DNA from: CAZAPG01 sp964486935
Lineage (GTDB): Bacteria; Chloroflexota; Anaerolineae; 4572-78; J111
Length of the DNA: 64,000 nucleotides
Direction of reading: 5' to 3'
Assembly: GCA_964486935.1 (NCBI GenBank)
Contig: CAZAPG010000002.1
Span: 124,001 to 188,000 of the forward strand
Position 1 is the first letter of the stretch, and each line of letters opens with the position of its first letter. Below the pieces are notes generated by a model, which was given only the letters and a program-made list of their open reading frames with translations, was not told the DNA's origin and searched no databases. Position numbers and translations under genes: made by a program. This document shows positions 1 to 7,930 of the stretch, in pieces.

Positions 1-1140
1 ACCGTTGAGCGCGAGCACTTTAACCGCCTGCTGAATGGGTTGAGCCGGCAGGGCTACCAGCTTGTTGGGCCTACCATTCGTGAAGGTGCTATTGTTTACG
101 ACACATTAACCGATGAAACTGATTTGCCCATTGGCTGGGCCGATGAGCAAGAAAGGGGGATATATCGCTTAAAACAACGTAATGATGCTGCCTTGTTTGG
201 CTATACGGTTGGCCCCAGGTCGTGGAAGCAGTTTCTACACCCTCCCGCCAGGCGACTGTGGCAAGCCAAACGTATAAACGGTAGTTTTGAAATTATCGAA
301 GAACCCCAAAACGGCCCCAAATATGCCTTTATCGGCGTGCGGGCCTGCGAACTGCGTGCCATCGCCATTCAAGATAAGGTCTTTTTACAAGGAGATTTTC
401 TGGACCCCACCTACCGCCTGCGACGCGAGCAGGCTTTTATTGTGGCGGTTAATTGCGGTCAGGCCGGAAATACCTGCTTCTGCGCCTCAATGGACGCCGG
501 CCCAAAAGTTGACCAGGGGTTTGACCTGGCCCTGACAGAGATTCTTCAAGATAAGCGCCACTTTTTTGTGGTAGAGGTTGGCACCGAAAAGGGCGCAGCC
601 GTTATCGGCCAGTTACCCTGCCAGCAAGCCTCGCCCGCCGACCTGCAACTGGCCCAGCAGGTGAGCGAGCAGGCCGCTTCACAAATGGGTAGAACTTTGG
701 ATACCACCGACATCAAGGCGCTGTTCTACCGCAACCTGGACCACCCCTACTGGGATGAAGTAGCCAACCGCTGCCTGACCTGCGCCAACTGCACTATGGT
801 TTGCCCCACCTGCTTTTGCACCACTGTAGAAGATGTTACCGACCTGACCGGCCGGCAGGCCGAACGCTGGCGCAAGTGGGATTCTTGCTTTACTACCGCC
901 TTTTCTTATGTGTACGGCGGCAGCGTGCGCGCCTCGGCCAAAGCGCGCTATCGCCAATGGTTAAGCCATAAACTGGCTACCTGGGTTGACCAATTTGGCT
1001 CGCTGGGCTGTGTGGGCTGTGGTCGCTGCATTACCTGGTGCCCGGTGGGCATTGACATAACTGAAGAGGTTCGCACCATTCGCCAGGTTGACGTGGCAGC
1101 GGGTCGAACACTAAAGGAGGATAACGATGAAGACGCTTGA
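1..1140 (+). CDS. hydB: [NiFe] sulfhydrogenase-type beta subunit, 4Fe-4S protein (5' end outside window)
   Basis: Iron-sulfur subunit that relays electrons between the hydrogenase dimer and the NAD(P)-binding flavoprotein of cytosolic group 3b-like hydrogenases. The frame is open from base 1 (reading TVEREHFNRLLNGL, typical of this subunit's N-terminus), so the start lies upstream and the TTG at 40 is probably not used. Two C-terminal ferredoxin-like clusters are visible: CLTCANCTMVCPTC (about bases 772-813) and CVGCGRCITWCP (about 1009-1044). An upstream VGVRACELRAIAIQD stretch is family-typical. The last 14 nt overlap the next gene, and all genes to 4515 run the same way with little spacing, so this is one operon. 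Assignment rests on motifs plus the complete set of neighbours. Confidence 0.87.
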   Translation, partial: TVEREHFNRLLNGLSRQGYQLVGPTIREGAIVYDTLTDETDLPIGWADEQERGIYRLKQRNDAALFGYTVGPRSWKQFLHPPARRLWQAKRINGSFEIIEEPQNGPKYAFIGVRACELRAIAIQDKVFLQGDFLDPTYRLRREQAFIVAVNCGQAGNTCFCASMDAGPKVDQGFDLALTEILQDKRHFFVVEVGTEKGAAVIGQLPCQQASPADLQLAQQVSEQAASQMGRTLDTTDIKALFYRNLDHPYWDEVANRCLTCANCTMVCPTCFCTTVEDVTDLTGRQAERWRKWDSCFTTAFSYVYGGSVRASAKARYRQWLSHKLATWVDQFGSLGCVGCGRCITWCPVGIDITEEVRTIRQVDVAAGRTLKEDNDEDA

Positions 1141-1588
1141 AAGTGTTATTAAACAGCATCCATTTTTTGAGGGGCTGGAGCCGCGCTATCTGGAATTTAT
1201 TGCCGGCTGCGCCAAAAATGTGCGTTTTGACGCCGGCGAGTTCATTTTTCACGAAGGTGAAGAAGCCAACTATTTTTATCTTGTCCGTCATGGCAACGTA
1301 TCGATGGATGTGTTTGTGCCGGGACAAGGCCCCGCGAGTTTGCAGACAATTGGCGAAGATGAAGTGATTGGCTGGTCGTGGCTCTTCCCCCCCTATCGCT
1401 GGCATTTTGATGCCCGCGCGCTGACGCTGGTTCGCGCCCTGGCCTTTGATGGCGCCTGTCTGCGCACCAAATGCGACCAGGACCACGATTTGGGGTATGA
1501 ATTGATGCAGCGCTTTGCCCACATCATCAACCAGCGCCTGCAAGCAACCCGCCTGCAAATTCTTGATGTTTACAACGTCCGCGCCTGA
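1127..1588 (+). CDS. Cyclic-nucleotide-binding-domain protein inside the hydrogenase operon
   Basis: A 153-residue protein that is essentially one CRP-type cNMP-binding beta-roll (HPFFEGLEPRYLEFIAGCA, then FHEGEEANYFYLVRHGNVSM). There is no C-terminal DNA-binding helix-turn-helix, so it is not a complete CRP/FNR regulator. Its ATG overlaps the end of hydB (AAGGAGGATAACG just upstream is a strong ribosome site) and it is followed at 12 nt by the gamma subunit, so it should be made together with the hydrogenase. A role as an accessory or allosteric sensor subunit is inference. Whether it binds a nucleotide is not decidable here, because the usual phosphate-binding RxA arginine is not obvious. 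Confidence 0.8.
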   Translation: MKTLESVIKQHPFFEGLEPRYLEFIAGCAKNVRFDAGEFIFHEGEEANYFYLVRHGNVSMDVFVPGQGPASLQTIGEDEVIGWSWLFPPYRWHFDARALTLVRALAFDGACLRTKCDQDHDLGYELMQRFAHIINQRLQATRLQILDVYNVRA

Positions 1589-1599
1589 GGTGAGTTAAC

Positions 1600-2439
1600 A
1601 TGGCCCAATACAACACAGACCCCATGCTCCCCCGGCGCTATCGCATCGAGCGGCGCATCAAAGAAAATGACGACACCTTTACCCTTGAGTTAGAGCCGGT
1701 AGAGGGCAACGGCAGCCTTAAATTTAGTGCGGGCCAGTTTAATATGCTCTATGTTTTTGGCGTGGGCGAGATTCCTATCTCAATTAGCGGCGACCCGTCT
1801 CACGCCGAAATGCTGGTTCACACCACCCGCGCCGTTGGCGCCGTTACCGGTGCCATGAGCCACCTGCGCGAGGGCGATGGTTTGGGCGTGCGCGGCCCCT
1901 TTGGCAGCCATTGGCCTGTTGAAGAAGCTATTGGGAGCGACGTGGTGATTGTGGCCGGCGGCATTGGCCTGGCCCCTTTGCGACCCGCGCTCTACCAGCT
2001 TTTTGAACAGCGCGACAGGTTTGGCAAAATTGTGCTGCTTTATGGCGCTCGCACCCAGGAGGACATGCTATACCGGCCCGAACTGGCCCAGTGGCGGGCG
2101 CGCTTTGACCTGGATGTTTACGTAACCGTAGACCGGGCCACGGGCAACTGGCGCGGCAACGTTGGCGTTGTCACCAACCTTATCCCCAGAGCGCCCTTTT
2201 TACCCGCTGAAACAGTGGCCCTGGTTTGCGGCCCCGAAGTGATGATGCGCTTTACGGTGCAGGCCCTGCAAAAACGGGGCGTGCCCAATGAGCAAATCTT
2301 TATTTCAATGGAGCGCAATATGAAGTGCGCCACCGGCTTTTGCGGCCACTGCCAGTTTGGCCCCACCTTTATTTGCAAAGATGGCCCGGTGTTTCGCTAC
2401 GATAAAGTTCAGCCGTTTATTGGCAAGTGGGAGATTTAA
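1600..2439 (+). CDS. hydG: Sulfhydrogenase-type gamma subunit, FAD/NAD(P)-binding with [2Fe-2S]
   Basis: 279-residue ferredoxin-NADP-reductase-fold subunit that exchanges electrons with NAD(P)H. It has an N-terminal FAD-binding barrel (about residues 10-105), an NAD(P)-binding domain containing VIVAGGIGLAPLRPAL and ALVCGPEVMMRF, and a C-terminal [2Fe-2S] binding loop with four cysteines in MKCATGFCGHCQFGP and ICKDGPVF. This is the same architecture as dihydroorotate dehydrogenase PyrK and the P. furiosus HydG. Start ATG at 1600 follows a GAGGTGAG stretch. It lies between beta and delta subunit genes, as in known hyd/hyh operons. Identification is strong; NADPH versus NADH preference cannot be read from sequence here. 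Confidence 0.9.
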   Translation: MAQYNTDPMLPRRYRIERRIKENDDTFTLELEPVEGNGSLKFSAGQFNMLYVFGVGEIPISISGDPSHAEMLVHTTRAVGAVTGAMSHLREGDGLGVRGPFGSHWPVEEAIGSDVVIVAGGIGLAPLRPALYQLFEQRDRFGKIVLLYGARTQEDMLYRPELAQWRARFDLDVYVTVDRATGNWRGNVGVVTNLIPRAPFLPAETVALVCGPEVMMRFTVQALQKRGVPNEQIFISMERNMKCATGFCGHCQFGPTFICKDGPVFRYDKVQPFIGKWEI

Positions 2440-2441
2440 CA

Positions 2442-3233
2442 ATGGCCTCAAAACGAAAACCCAAATTGGCCGTGTGGAAATTTGCCTCGTGCGATGGCTG
2501 CCAGCTCAGCCTGCTTGATTGCGAAGACGAATTGCTGGCCGTAGTTGGCGAAGTGGAAATTGCCAATTTTCCTGAAGCCTCGCGGGCAGTGGCAAAAGGG
2601 CCGTATGACCTCTCGCTGGTAGAAGGCTCTATTACCACCCCCCACGATGCCGAGCGAATTCGCGAGGTTCGACGCATGTCAAAATACCTGGTGGCTATTG
2701 GCGCCTGCGCTACCGCCGGCGGTATTCAGGCCCTGCGTAATTTTGCCAACGTGCAAGATTATGTCTCGATGGTCTACGCCAGCCCGGAATACATCGACGC
2801 CCTGGCCTTATCAACGCCCATCGCCGACCATATTTTTGTTGATTTTGAACTGCGCGGCTGCCCCATCAACAAATACCAACTGCTAGAGGTCCTTAGCGCC
2901 CTGCTCAACAACCGCAAACCCAATATCCCCACCTACAGCGTGTGTGTTGAGTGCAAGCGCCGCCACTCTGTTTGCGTGGCCGTGGCCCACGGCACGCCCT
3001 GCCTGGGGCCGGTAACTCAGGCAGGTTGCGGGGCTATCTGCCCGGCCTACCGGCGCGGCTGTTATGGCTGCTTTGGGCCAATGGAGACCCCCACCCCGGC
3101 GGTTCTGAGCCAGTGGTGGCAGGCCCACCTTAACCTGACCAATGAAGATATGGTTCGGGCATTCCGCGGATTTAACGCCTACGCCGAAGCATTTCGCAAG
3201 GAGAGTGAAGCCCATGCACAAGCAACAAACTAA
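2442..3233 (+). CDS. hydD: [NiFe] hydrogenase small (delta) subunit
   Basis: 263-residue small subunit that carries the electron-transfer 4Fe-4S clusters next to the NiFe site. Family cysteine motifs are visible: SCDGCQLSLLDCE near the N-terminus, GACATAGG, RGCPINK, and a cysteine-rich C-terminal half (CVECKRRHSVC, PCLGPVTQAGCGAICP, RGCYGCFGP). ATG 2442 is two bases after the gamma stop and is preferred to the in-frame GTG at 2427, which would overlap it. No Tat signal is present, which fits a cytosolic group 3 enzyme. The 3' end overlaps the alpha subunit gene by 20 nt. Confidence 0.9.
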   Translation: MASKRKPKLAVWKFASCDGCQLSLLDCEDELLAVVGEVEIANFPEASRAVAKGPYDLSLVEGSITTPHDAERIREVRRMSKYLVAIGACATAGGIQALRNFANVQDYVSMVYASPEYIDALALSTPIADHIFVDFELRGCPINKYQLLEVLSALLNNRKPNIPTYSVCVECKRRHSVCVAVAHGTPCLGPVTQAGCGAICPAYRRGCYGCFGPMETPTPAVLSQWWQAHLNLTNEDMVRAFRGFNAYAEAFRKESEAHAQATN

Positions 3234-4515
3234 AACCATTAAGGTTGACTACCTGGCCCGCGTGGAAGGCGAAGGTTCGCTCTACCTTAAAGTCAAAAAT
3301 GGTAAGGTGGACGATGTCAAACTGAAAATTTTTGAGCCGCCCCGTTTTTTTGAAGCCTTTATGCGAGGCCGAAAATTTGGCGAAGCCCCGGATATTACTG
3401 CCCGCATCTGCGGCATTTGTCCCATTGCCTACCAGATGAGCGCCGTCCACGCCATGGAAAATGCCTTTGGCGTCACCGTCACCGGCCCAATTCGGGCTTT
3501 GCGCCGGCTCATTTACTGCGGCGAGTGGATTGAAAGCCACGCCCTGCACGTTTTTATGCTGCACGCCCCGGATTTTTTGGGCTACGAAGATGCCGTGCAA
3601 ATGGCCAAAGACCACCCGGAAATTGTGCAAGAAGCCCTCAAACTGAAAAAAACCGGCAACGACCTGGTCACGTTGCTGGGCGGTCGAGAAATTCACCCTA
3701 TCAATGTGCGAGTGGGCGGTTTTTACCGCATCCCCACCCCACAGGAATTTGCGCCGCTCATTGAAAAGCTCAAATGGGCGCGCGAGGTTGCGCTAAAAGC
3801 CGTGCGCTGGACGGCCACCCTGTCCTTTCCCGATTTTGAACAGGATTACGAGTTTGTGGCGTTACGCCACCCGCAAGAATACCCCTTTAATGAAGGCCGG
3901 CTGGTTTCAAACAGGGGGCTGGATATTGACATTTCTGACTACGAAAACTACTTTACGGAGCAACATGTGGCCCACTCGATGGCTCTGCACTCGGTGTTGC
4001 GAGAGCGGGACTCCTATTTTGTGGGGCCGATGGCTCGCTACAGCCTTAATTTTGATAAACTGACTCCGTTGGCCCAACAGGCCGCGCAAGAGGCCGGGTT
4101 GGGGCCGGTCTGTCAAAACCCGTTCAAAAGCATTATTGTGCGGGCCGTGGAAACCCTCTACGCCTGCGACGAGGCGCTGCGCCTTCTGGAAAATCTTGAA
4201 ATGCCCGACCAGCCGGCTGTGGCGGTCCAACCCCGGGCCGGCGTTGGCTACGGCTGCACCGAAGCGCCGCGCGGGATTCTTTACCACCGCTACCGGCTCG
4301 ATGAGCAGGGGCTGATTCAGGAGGCCAAAATTGTGCCGCCGACCTCGCAAAATCAAAAAGTGATTGAAAATGACTTGTGGCATTTTGTGCCGCCGCGCAT
4401 CGAGCTGCCCCAGGATGAGCTGACCTGGCAGTGCGAGCAGGCTATCCGTAACTACGATCCCTGCATTTCCTGCGCCACTCACTTTTTAAAGCTGCGTATT
4501 GAGCGCGCTTGCTAA
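3214..4515 (+). CDS. hydA: [NiFe] hydrogenase large (alpha) subunit
   Basis: Catalytic subunit, about 433 residues. The N-terminal NiFe ligand motif is RICGICPIAYQMSAVHA and the C-terminal one is DPCISCATH, so all four Ni-binding cysteines are present. The start at ATG 3214 has AAGGAG (3198-3203) ten bases upstream; the frame is open further upstream to 3142 but that part lies inside the small subunit gene. About ten residues (FLKLRIERAC) follow the final His, which would be the peptide removed by the maturation endopeptidase encoded at 4619. Subunit order (beta, cNMP, gamma, delta, alpha) points to a group 3b, NADP-linked, H2-evolving or H2-oxidising enzyme; the direction in vivo is unknown. 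Confidence 0.93.
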   Translation: MHKQQTKTIKVDYLARVEGEGSLYLKVKNGKVDDVKLKIFEPPRFFEAFMRGRKFGEAPDITARICGICPIAYQMSAVHAMENAFGVTVTGPIRALRRLIYCGEWIESHALHVFMLHAPDFLGYEDAVQMAKDHPEIVQEALKLKKTGNDLVTLLGGREIHPINVRVGGFYRIPTPQEFAPLIEKLKWAREVALKAVRWTATLSFPDFEQDYEFVALRHPQEYPFNEGRLVSNRGLDIDISDYENYFTEQHVAHSMALHSVLRERDSYFVGPMARYSLNFDKLTPLAQQAAQEAGLGPVCQNPFKSIIVRAVETLYACDEALRLLENLEMPDQPAVAVQPRAGVGYGCTEAPRGILYHRYRLDEQGLIQEAKIVPPTSQNQKVIENDLWHFVPPRIELPQDELTWQCEQAIRNYDPCISCATHFLKLRIERAC

Positions 4516-4569
4516 GGAAAACGCCGTAGGCTGGGGGGAGATGTCCCCACTCATTGCTCCGTTTTCCTT
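4514..4569 (+). terminator. Nested hairpin after the hydrogenase alpha gene
   Basis: Perfect 10-bp arms AAGGAAAACG (4514-4523) and CGTTTTCCTT (4560-4569), with an inner G-rich/C-rich stem (TGGGG at 4532-4536, CCCCA at 4545-4549). The outer right arm ends in TTTTCCTT rather than a clean U-tract, so it may act as a weak terminator, an attenuator before the protease gene, or an RNA-stabilising 3' end. The left arm includes the stop codon region of the alpha gene. Confidence 0.55.
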
Positions 4570-4618
4570 GCTAAAAGCTAAAAGAACAATATTTTGTATG
4601 GTGACGTACTGAGCAGTA

Positions 4619-5167
4619 ATGATGTCTAGATATATCGCTCACCCGGAAGACGAGCCTTCATTAGTAACGCTGGTTATTGGCATAGGAAACTTATACCGGC
4701 GCGATGATGCGGCAGGTCTGGCTGTGGCCCAAAAATTAAAAGGGGTGCGGCCCCCGAGGCTGGTTATTAAAGAAGCGGATGGAGAGGGCACAGCCTTAAT
4801 AGAAGCTTGGGAGGGTTTCGACCGGGTGATTCTGGTAGACGCCGTGGCCTCGGGGGCCGCACCCGGTACGCTGCATCATTTTGATGCCCTGGCTCAAATT
4901 ATCCCCCCCGAAATTTTGCATTGCTCAACCCACACCCTTGGCGTGGCCCAGGCCATTGAATTGGCCCGCGCCCTGAAGCGGCTGCCATCGCGCCTGCTTT
5001 TTTATGGCGTTGAAGGTAAGGATTTTAGCCAGGGTGTCGGCGTTTCGGCAGAGGTAGCAGATGCCGTAACGAGCGTGGTCAAACAAATCCTTCAGGAAAT
5101 CCGCTTTGGGCCGCATTATCAGCCCGATGATGCTATCATCAACCAGGACGATTACAAACGCAGTTGA
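4619..5167 (+). CDS. Hydrogenase maturation endopeptidase (HyaD/HycI family)
   Basis: 182-residue nickel-dependent protease that removes the C-terminal peptide of the large subunit after NiFe(CN)2CO insertion. Family marks are GIGNLYRRDDAAGLAVAQ at the N-terminus (the first Ni-binding acidic residue lies here), VILVDAVASG with the second Asp, and CSTHTLG with the His ligand. It lies 103 nt after the alpha subunit gene, in the same direction, beyond the hairpin at 4514-4569. Two adjacent ATG codons (4619, 4622) are possible starts; no strong ribosome site is seen. Its 3' end overlaps a small gene on the other strand by 16 nt. Confidence 0.9.
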   Translation: MMSRYIAHPEDEPSLVTLVIGIGNLYRRDDAAGLAVAQKLKGVRPPRLVIKEADGEGTALIEAWEGFDRVILVDAVASGAAPGTLHHFDALAQIIPPEILHCSTHTLGVAQAIELARALKRLPSRLLFYGVEGKDFSQGVGVSAEVADAVTSVVKQILQEIRFGPHYQPDDAIINQDDYKRS

Positions 5168-5352
5168 AAATCTGTCTGGGCAAAGATGTGGCCGTTAAAT
5201 TGAATTTGCAGCTTGTGCCGGCCCGGATAATATTTGCGGGTGCTGCTGGGTTTGAAGCCGTGTTTTTTAGAAAGGTTGACCACTTCACCGGCCCTTATCC
5301 GCTTTTTGGCAAGCTTGAACACTTTGGGAGCCAGTTTGCCGTTGGCCTTCAT
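5152..5352 (-). CDS. Small basic protein resembling the C-terminal domain of AlkC-type DNA alkylation repair proteins
   Basis: 66 residues, strongly basic. The core (VNLSKKHGFKPSSTRKYYP, then GRHKLQIQFNGHIFAQTDF) resembles, from memory, the small C-terminal beta domain found at the end of AlkC/AlkD-like DNA glycosylases, where S/TTRxYYPGxH and a VNG turn are typical. Here the catalytic HEAT-repeat part is absent. A stop codon closes the frame five codons upstream of the ATG, and a GAGG ribosome site lies about 10 nt before it, so it may be translated as a stand-alone domain. It could equally be the remnant of a larger lost gene. Tail-to-tail overlap with the hydrogenase protease gene. Confidence 0.5.
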   Translation of the reverse strand: MKANGKLAPKVFKLAKKRIRAGEVVNLSKKHGFKPSSTRKYYPGRHKLQIQFNGHIFAQTDFQLRL

Positions 5353-5533
5353 ACTGAAAATTCCTCAGTTATAAAAAAAGCCCTTTCAGGTTAATGTAGT
5401 AATTTACACCCTCTTGGTGACAACCCTATGTCAGCTTTGGTTGGCCGGGCGACGGCCACTCACCTTTTGCCAAAATAGCCCGTTCCGCTTTGCGCTCTGC
5501 CGGCTTTGCGCTAGACTCTGTTTGTTACAAAAT

Positions 5534-5609
5534 TAGGATTTACGCACTTCAAGACCCTAACGGGTTCAAAGCGCAAATTTCGGCCAAAATTCTGCCTGCG
5601 TCACTTCTA
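5534..5609 (+). repeat. Dispersed element, short copy with internal deletion
   Basis: About 76 bp that match the two ends of the 141-bp element at 18808-18948: the left 66 bp (TTACGCACTTCAAGACCC... through TTCGGCCAAAATTCTGCCT) are nearly identical, then the sequence jumps directly to the element's right terminal GCGT(A/C)ACTTCT. The intervening ~65 bp with the inner inverted repeat are missing. The rest of the 243-bp gap 5395-5637 shows nothing further that I recognise. Confidence 0.75.
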
Positions 5610-5637
5610 AAAATATCAAAATGTTTGCTGCCTGATA

Positions 5638-6663
5638 ATGAAACCTGATCGACTTATTATCAAACCCTGGTCACGGGTAACGCGGATTCTGATAATTGTT
5701 GCCGGAGCCATTGGGCTTGTCTGGCTGCTGATTGCTATCAACCCGCTGGTACAATCGCTGCTGGCGGCAGCCCTGATAGCTTATTTGCTGTACCCGCTGG
5801 TTGAATACATGACCCGCCGCACCCGTCTTGACCGGCTGTGGGCGGCGCGGCTGGTTTACGGGCTGCTGCTCTTGCTGTTTATTGGCCTGCCGGCGCTGTT
5901 AAGCACCTTTGCCTTTAGCCAATACGACCGTTTTGAGGATGATTTTCTGGCCGCCATTGCCGAACTGAATCAATGGTTTACCCGGCCTATCGCGGTGTTT
6001 GGTTTTCGGTTTCAGCCGCTGGCTTTGTTGGATGTGGCTATTCAAAATGCGGGTAACGCCCTGTCAGAAGTTCCGGGCGGCGTTCTGGCTGCTTTGCTGG
6101 GGGTCAGCACCAATTTATTGTGGGGATTAACCATTGTTGTCAGCCTCTACTACTTTCTGGTTGATGGCTACCGGCTCAAGCCCTGGCTGGTTGGGCTGCT
6201 GCCCCAGGTTTACCAGCCCGAAGCCAACCTGCTGCTGACCGAAATTGACGAAGTCTGGCGTTTGTTTTTACGGGCGCAACTGATTATTTTTGCTATTTTC
6301 TTCTTTTTACTGGGCGGCGGCATTCTATCTGTAGTCTGGCTCTACCGGATTCAACTGTTGCCGCTGTCGCCCATTGGCCTGGCGCTGGCGTTGATAGTAG
6401 TTTATATCATCGTGCAAAATATTGATAACGTAGTGGTGCGCCCCTACTTTTTTGGCGAGAGCTTGCAACTCCATCCGGGGGTTGTTTTTGTGGGGCTGAT
6501 TGCCGGTTTGGCTTACGGCGGCCTGTTGGGCGTTATTATTGTGACCCCATTGATTGCCACCGCCAAAATTTTGGGGCGTTACCTTCACCGCCGCCTGTTG
6601 GGGTTGCCCCTGTGGCCGGCTCTGGAGCAGATTGAAATTGATGGCGAAGAGTCGAAAAGTTAA
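5638..6663 (+). CDS. AI-2E/PerM family integral membrane transporter
   Basis: 341 residues with the family's layout: two or three N-terminal membrane helices (ILIIVAGAIGLVWLLIAI, LLAAALIAYLLYPL), a pair around 80-100, a central soluble stretch, and a C-terminal cluster of helices (residues ~205-310) including the conserved VYIIVQNIDNVVVRPYFFG segment and the HPGVVFVGLIAGLAYGGLLG region. Members have been linked to AI-2 export or Na+/H+ exchange; the substrate cannot be inferred here. No strong ribosome site precedes ATG 5638. The 3' end abuts, tail to tail, the MetE-like gene. Confidence 0.82.
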   Translation: MKPDRLIIKPWSRVTRILIIVAGAIGLVWLLIAINPLVQSLLAAALIAYLLYPLVEYMTRRTRLDRLWAARLVYGLLLLLFIGLPALLSTFAFSQYDRFEDDFLAAIAELNQWFTRPIAVFGFRFQPLALLDVAIQNAGNALSEVPGGVLAALLGVSTNLLWGLTIVVSLYYFLVDGYRLKPWLVGLLPQVYQPEANLLLTEIDEVWRLFLRAQLIIFAIFFFLLGGGILSVVWLYRIQLLPLSPIGLALALIVVYIIVQNIDNVVVRPYFFGESLQLHPGVVFVGLIAGLAYGGLLGVIIVTPLIATAKILGRYLHRRLLGLPLWPALEQIEIDGEESKS

Positions 6664-7838
6664 TTGGCCGCCTGGCCCAGCAACCTTTTTGAGGCAATGG
6701 CCGCCCCCTCGGCCAGAGAGCGCAGCTTGGCCCAGACCACCTCTTCGATGACCATTTTAGAGCCGGCTGCCGTCTCGAAGCCGCAATCGGTGCCGGCCAT
6801 AATTCGCCGGGGGTCGCCCACGGCTTTGGCAACCCGCTCAATCCGGTCGGCCACCGTTTTTGGATGCTCTATGTAGTTGGTCGTGGTGTCGATAACGCCG
6901 GTAACGAGCAGCCGGTCGCCAAGAAAGGCGGGGTCTTCAAACAGGCGATATTCATGAGCGTGGCGGGGATTGGCCATCGAGAGCATCACCGCTCCGGCCT
7001 TGATTTGCGAAACATCCGGCCAGATATCTTCCAGCGGAACGTCACAATCGTGCGGCCCCTCATAATTGCCCCAGCAGACATGCAGCCGGACTTGCTCGCG
7101 GGGGATGCCGGCCAGCGATTTGTTGATAGCAGCCACCACCATTCGCACAAATTCAAGAAAATCCTCCAGCGGTTTATCCTGAAACAGGGTGTGTCGCTCC
7201 AGGGCCAGGTCCGGCGCGTCAATCTGTAAGATGAAGCCGGCGGCGGCAATAGCCGCGTATTCGGTGCGCAGGGCTTCGGCCACGGCATTGATATATGTTT
7301 CAAGATTATCGTAGTATTCATTCTGCATAGCGGCGGCAATAATGCCCGGAGAGGGCGCGGAGACAAAGGCCCGGCTGAACCCGCCTGCCGTTTCAGCAAG
7401 CAGGCGTTGAAGCTGGCGACATTCCTGCTCAATCGGCTCGGGATTCACGTAGCTCACCTGGCCAATTGCCTTGGGCGCTTTCAGCAGGTCAACCCGTTCA
7501 TCCGTGCTCATGGCCTGGCGGCGGCGCTCCAAACTGCCGGGGTAACGGGTCAGGTCGGCCATGATGGGCCGGCTGCCGGTTCCGCCAAAGCCGGTCATGC
7601 GATGTTGCACGTAGGTAAAAAAACTTTCCCGGCCCAACTCGCCGTTATTGATAATATCAACTCCGGCCTCAATCTGCCGGGCGATGATAGCTCGCGTTGC
7701 CTGCTCAATCGCCTGCGCCAGTTCTGTTTCTTCAACCGGCTTGCCGCTATATTTGGCGGTGTGCAGGGCAATCAAAGATTTTGGCCGCGGCAGACTGCCG
7801 GCGTGGGTGGTTAAGATTCGGTTGGTGTTGGGTTGCAT
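6660..7838 (-). CDS. Cobalamin-independent methionine synthase (MetE C-terminal-like) family methyltransferase
   Basis: 392 residues, half the length of classical MetE and matching the short MetE-like family whose methyl or alkyl donor and acceptor are often unknown. N-terminal TTHAGSLPRPKSLI and EAGVDIINNGELGR are family hallmarks. Zinc-site segments are HVCWGNYEGPHDCDVP (His-X-Cys) and GTDCGFETAAG near the C-terminus (second Cys). GGAGAGG precedes the ATG. It heads no obvious methionine operon; neighbours on the same strand are catabolic-type enzymes, so it may be an alkyl-thiol transferase of the epoxyalkane:CoM transferase type rather than a methionine synthase. That last point is inference. 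Confidence 0.85.
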   Translation of the reverse strand: MQPNTNRILTTHAGSLPRPKSLIALHTAKYSGKPVEETELAQAIEQATRAIIARQIEAGVDIINNGELGRESFFTYVQHRMTGFGGTGSRPIMADLTRYPGSLERRRQAMSTDERVDLLKAPKAIGQVSYVNPEPIEQECRQLQRLLAETAGGFSRAFVSAPSPGIIAAAMQNEYYDNLETYINAVAEALRTEYAAIAAAGFILQIDAPDLALERHTLFQDKPLEDFLEFVRMVVAAINKSLAGIPREQVRLHVCWGNYEGPHDCDVPLEDIWPDVSQIKAGAVMLSMANPRHAHEYRLFEDPAFLGDRLLVTGVIDTTTNYIEHPKTVADRIERVAKAVGDPRRIMAGTDCGFETAAGSKMVIEEVVWAKLRSLAEGAAIASKRLLGQAAN

Positions 7839-7930
7839 AACAGCCTCTCCGGTGCGTTGTTATAATGATAAAATCGTAGTTGTCGCCCGACCCGCGGCAA
7901 AATCAACGTTGCGGGTTGTGCCCTTCCGCC

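Noticed and set aside
5164..5394. 76-codon open frame on the plus strand after the maturation protease
   Set aside because: It overlaps the AlkC-tail-like frame on the minus strand, which has a ribosome site and a family resemblance; the plus frame has neither.
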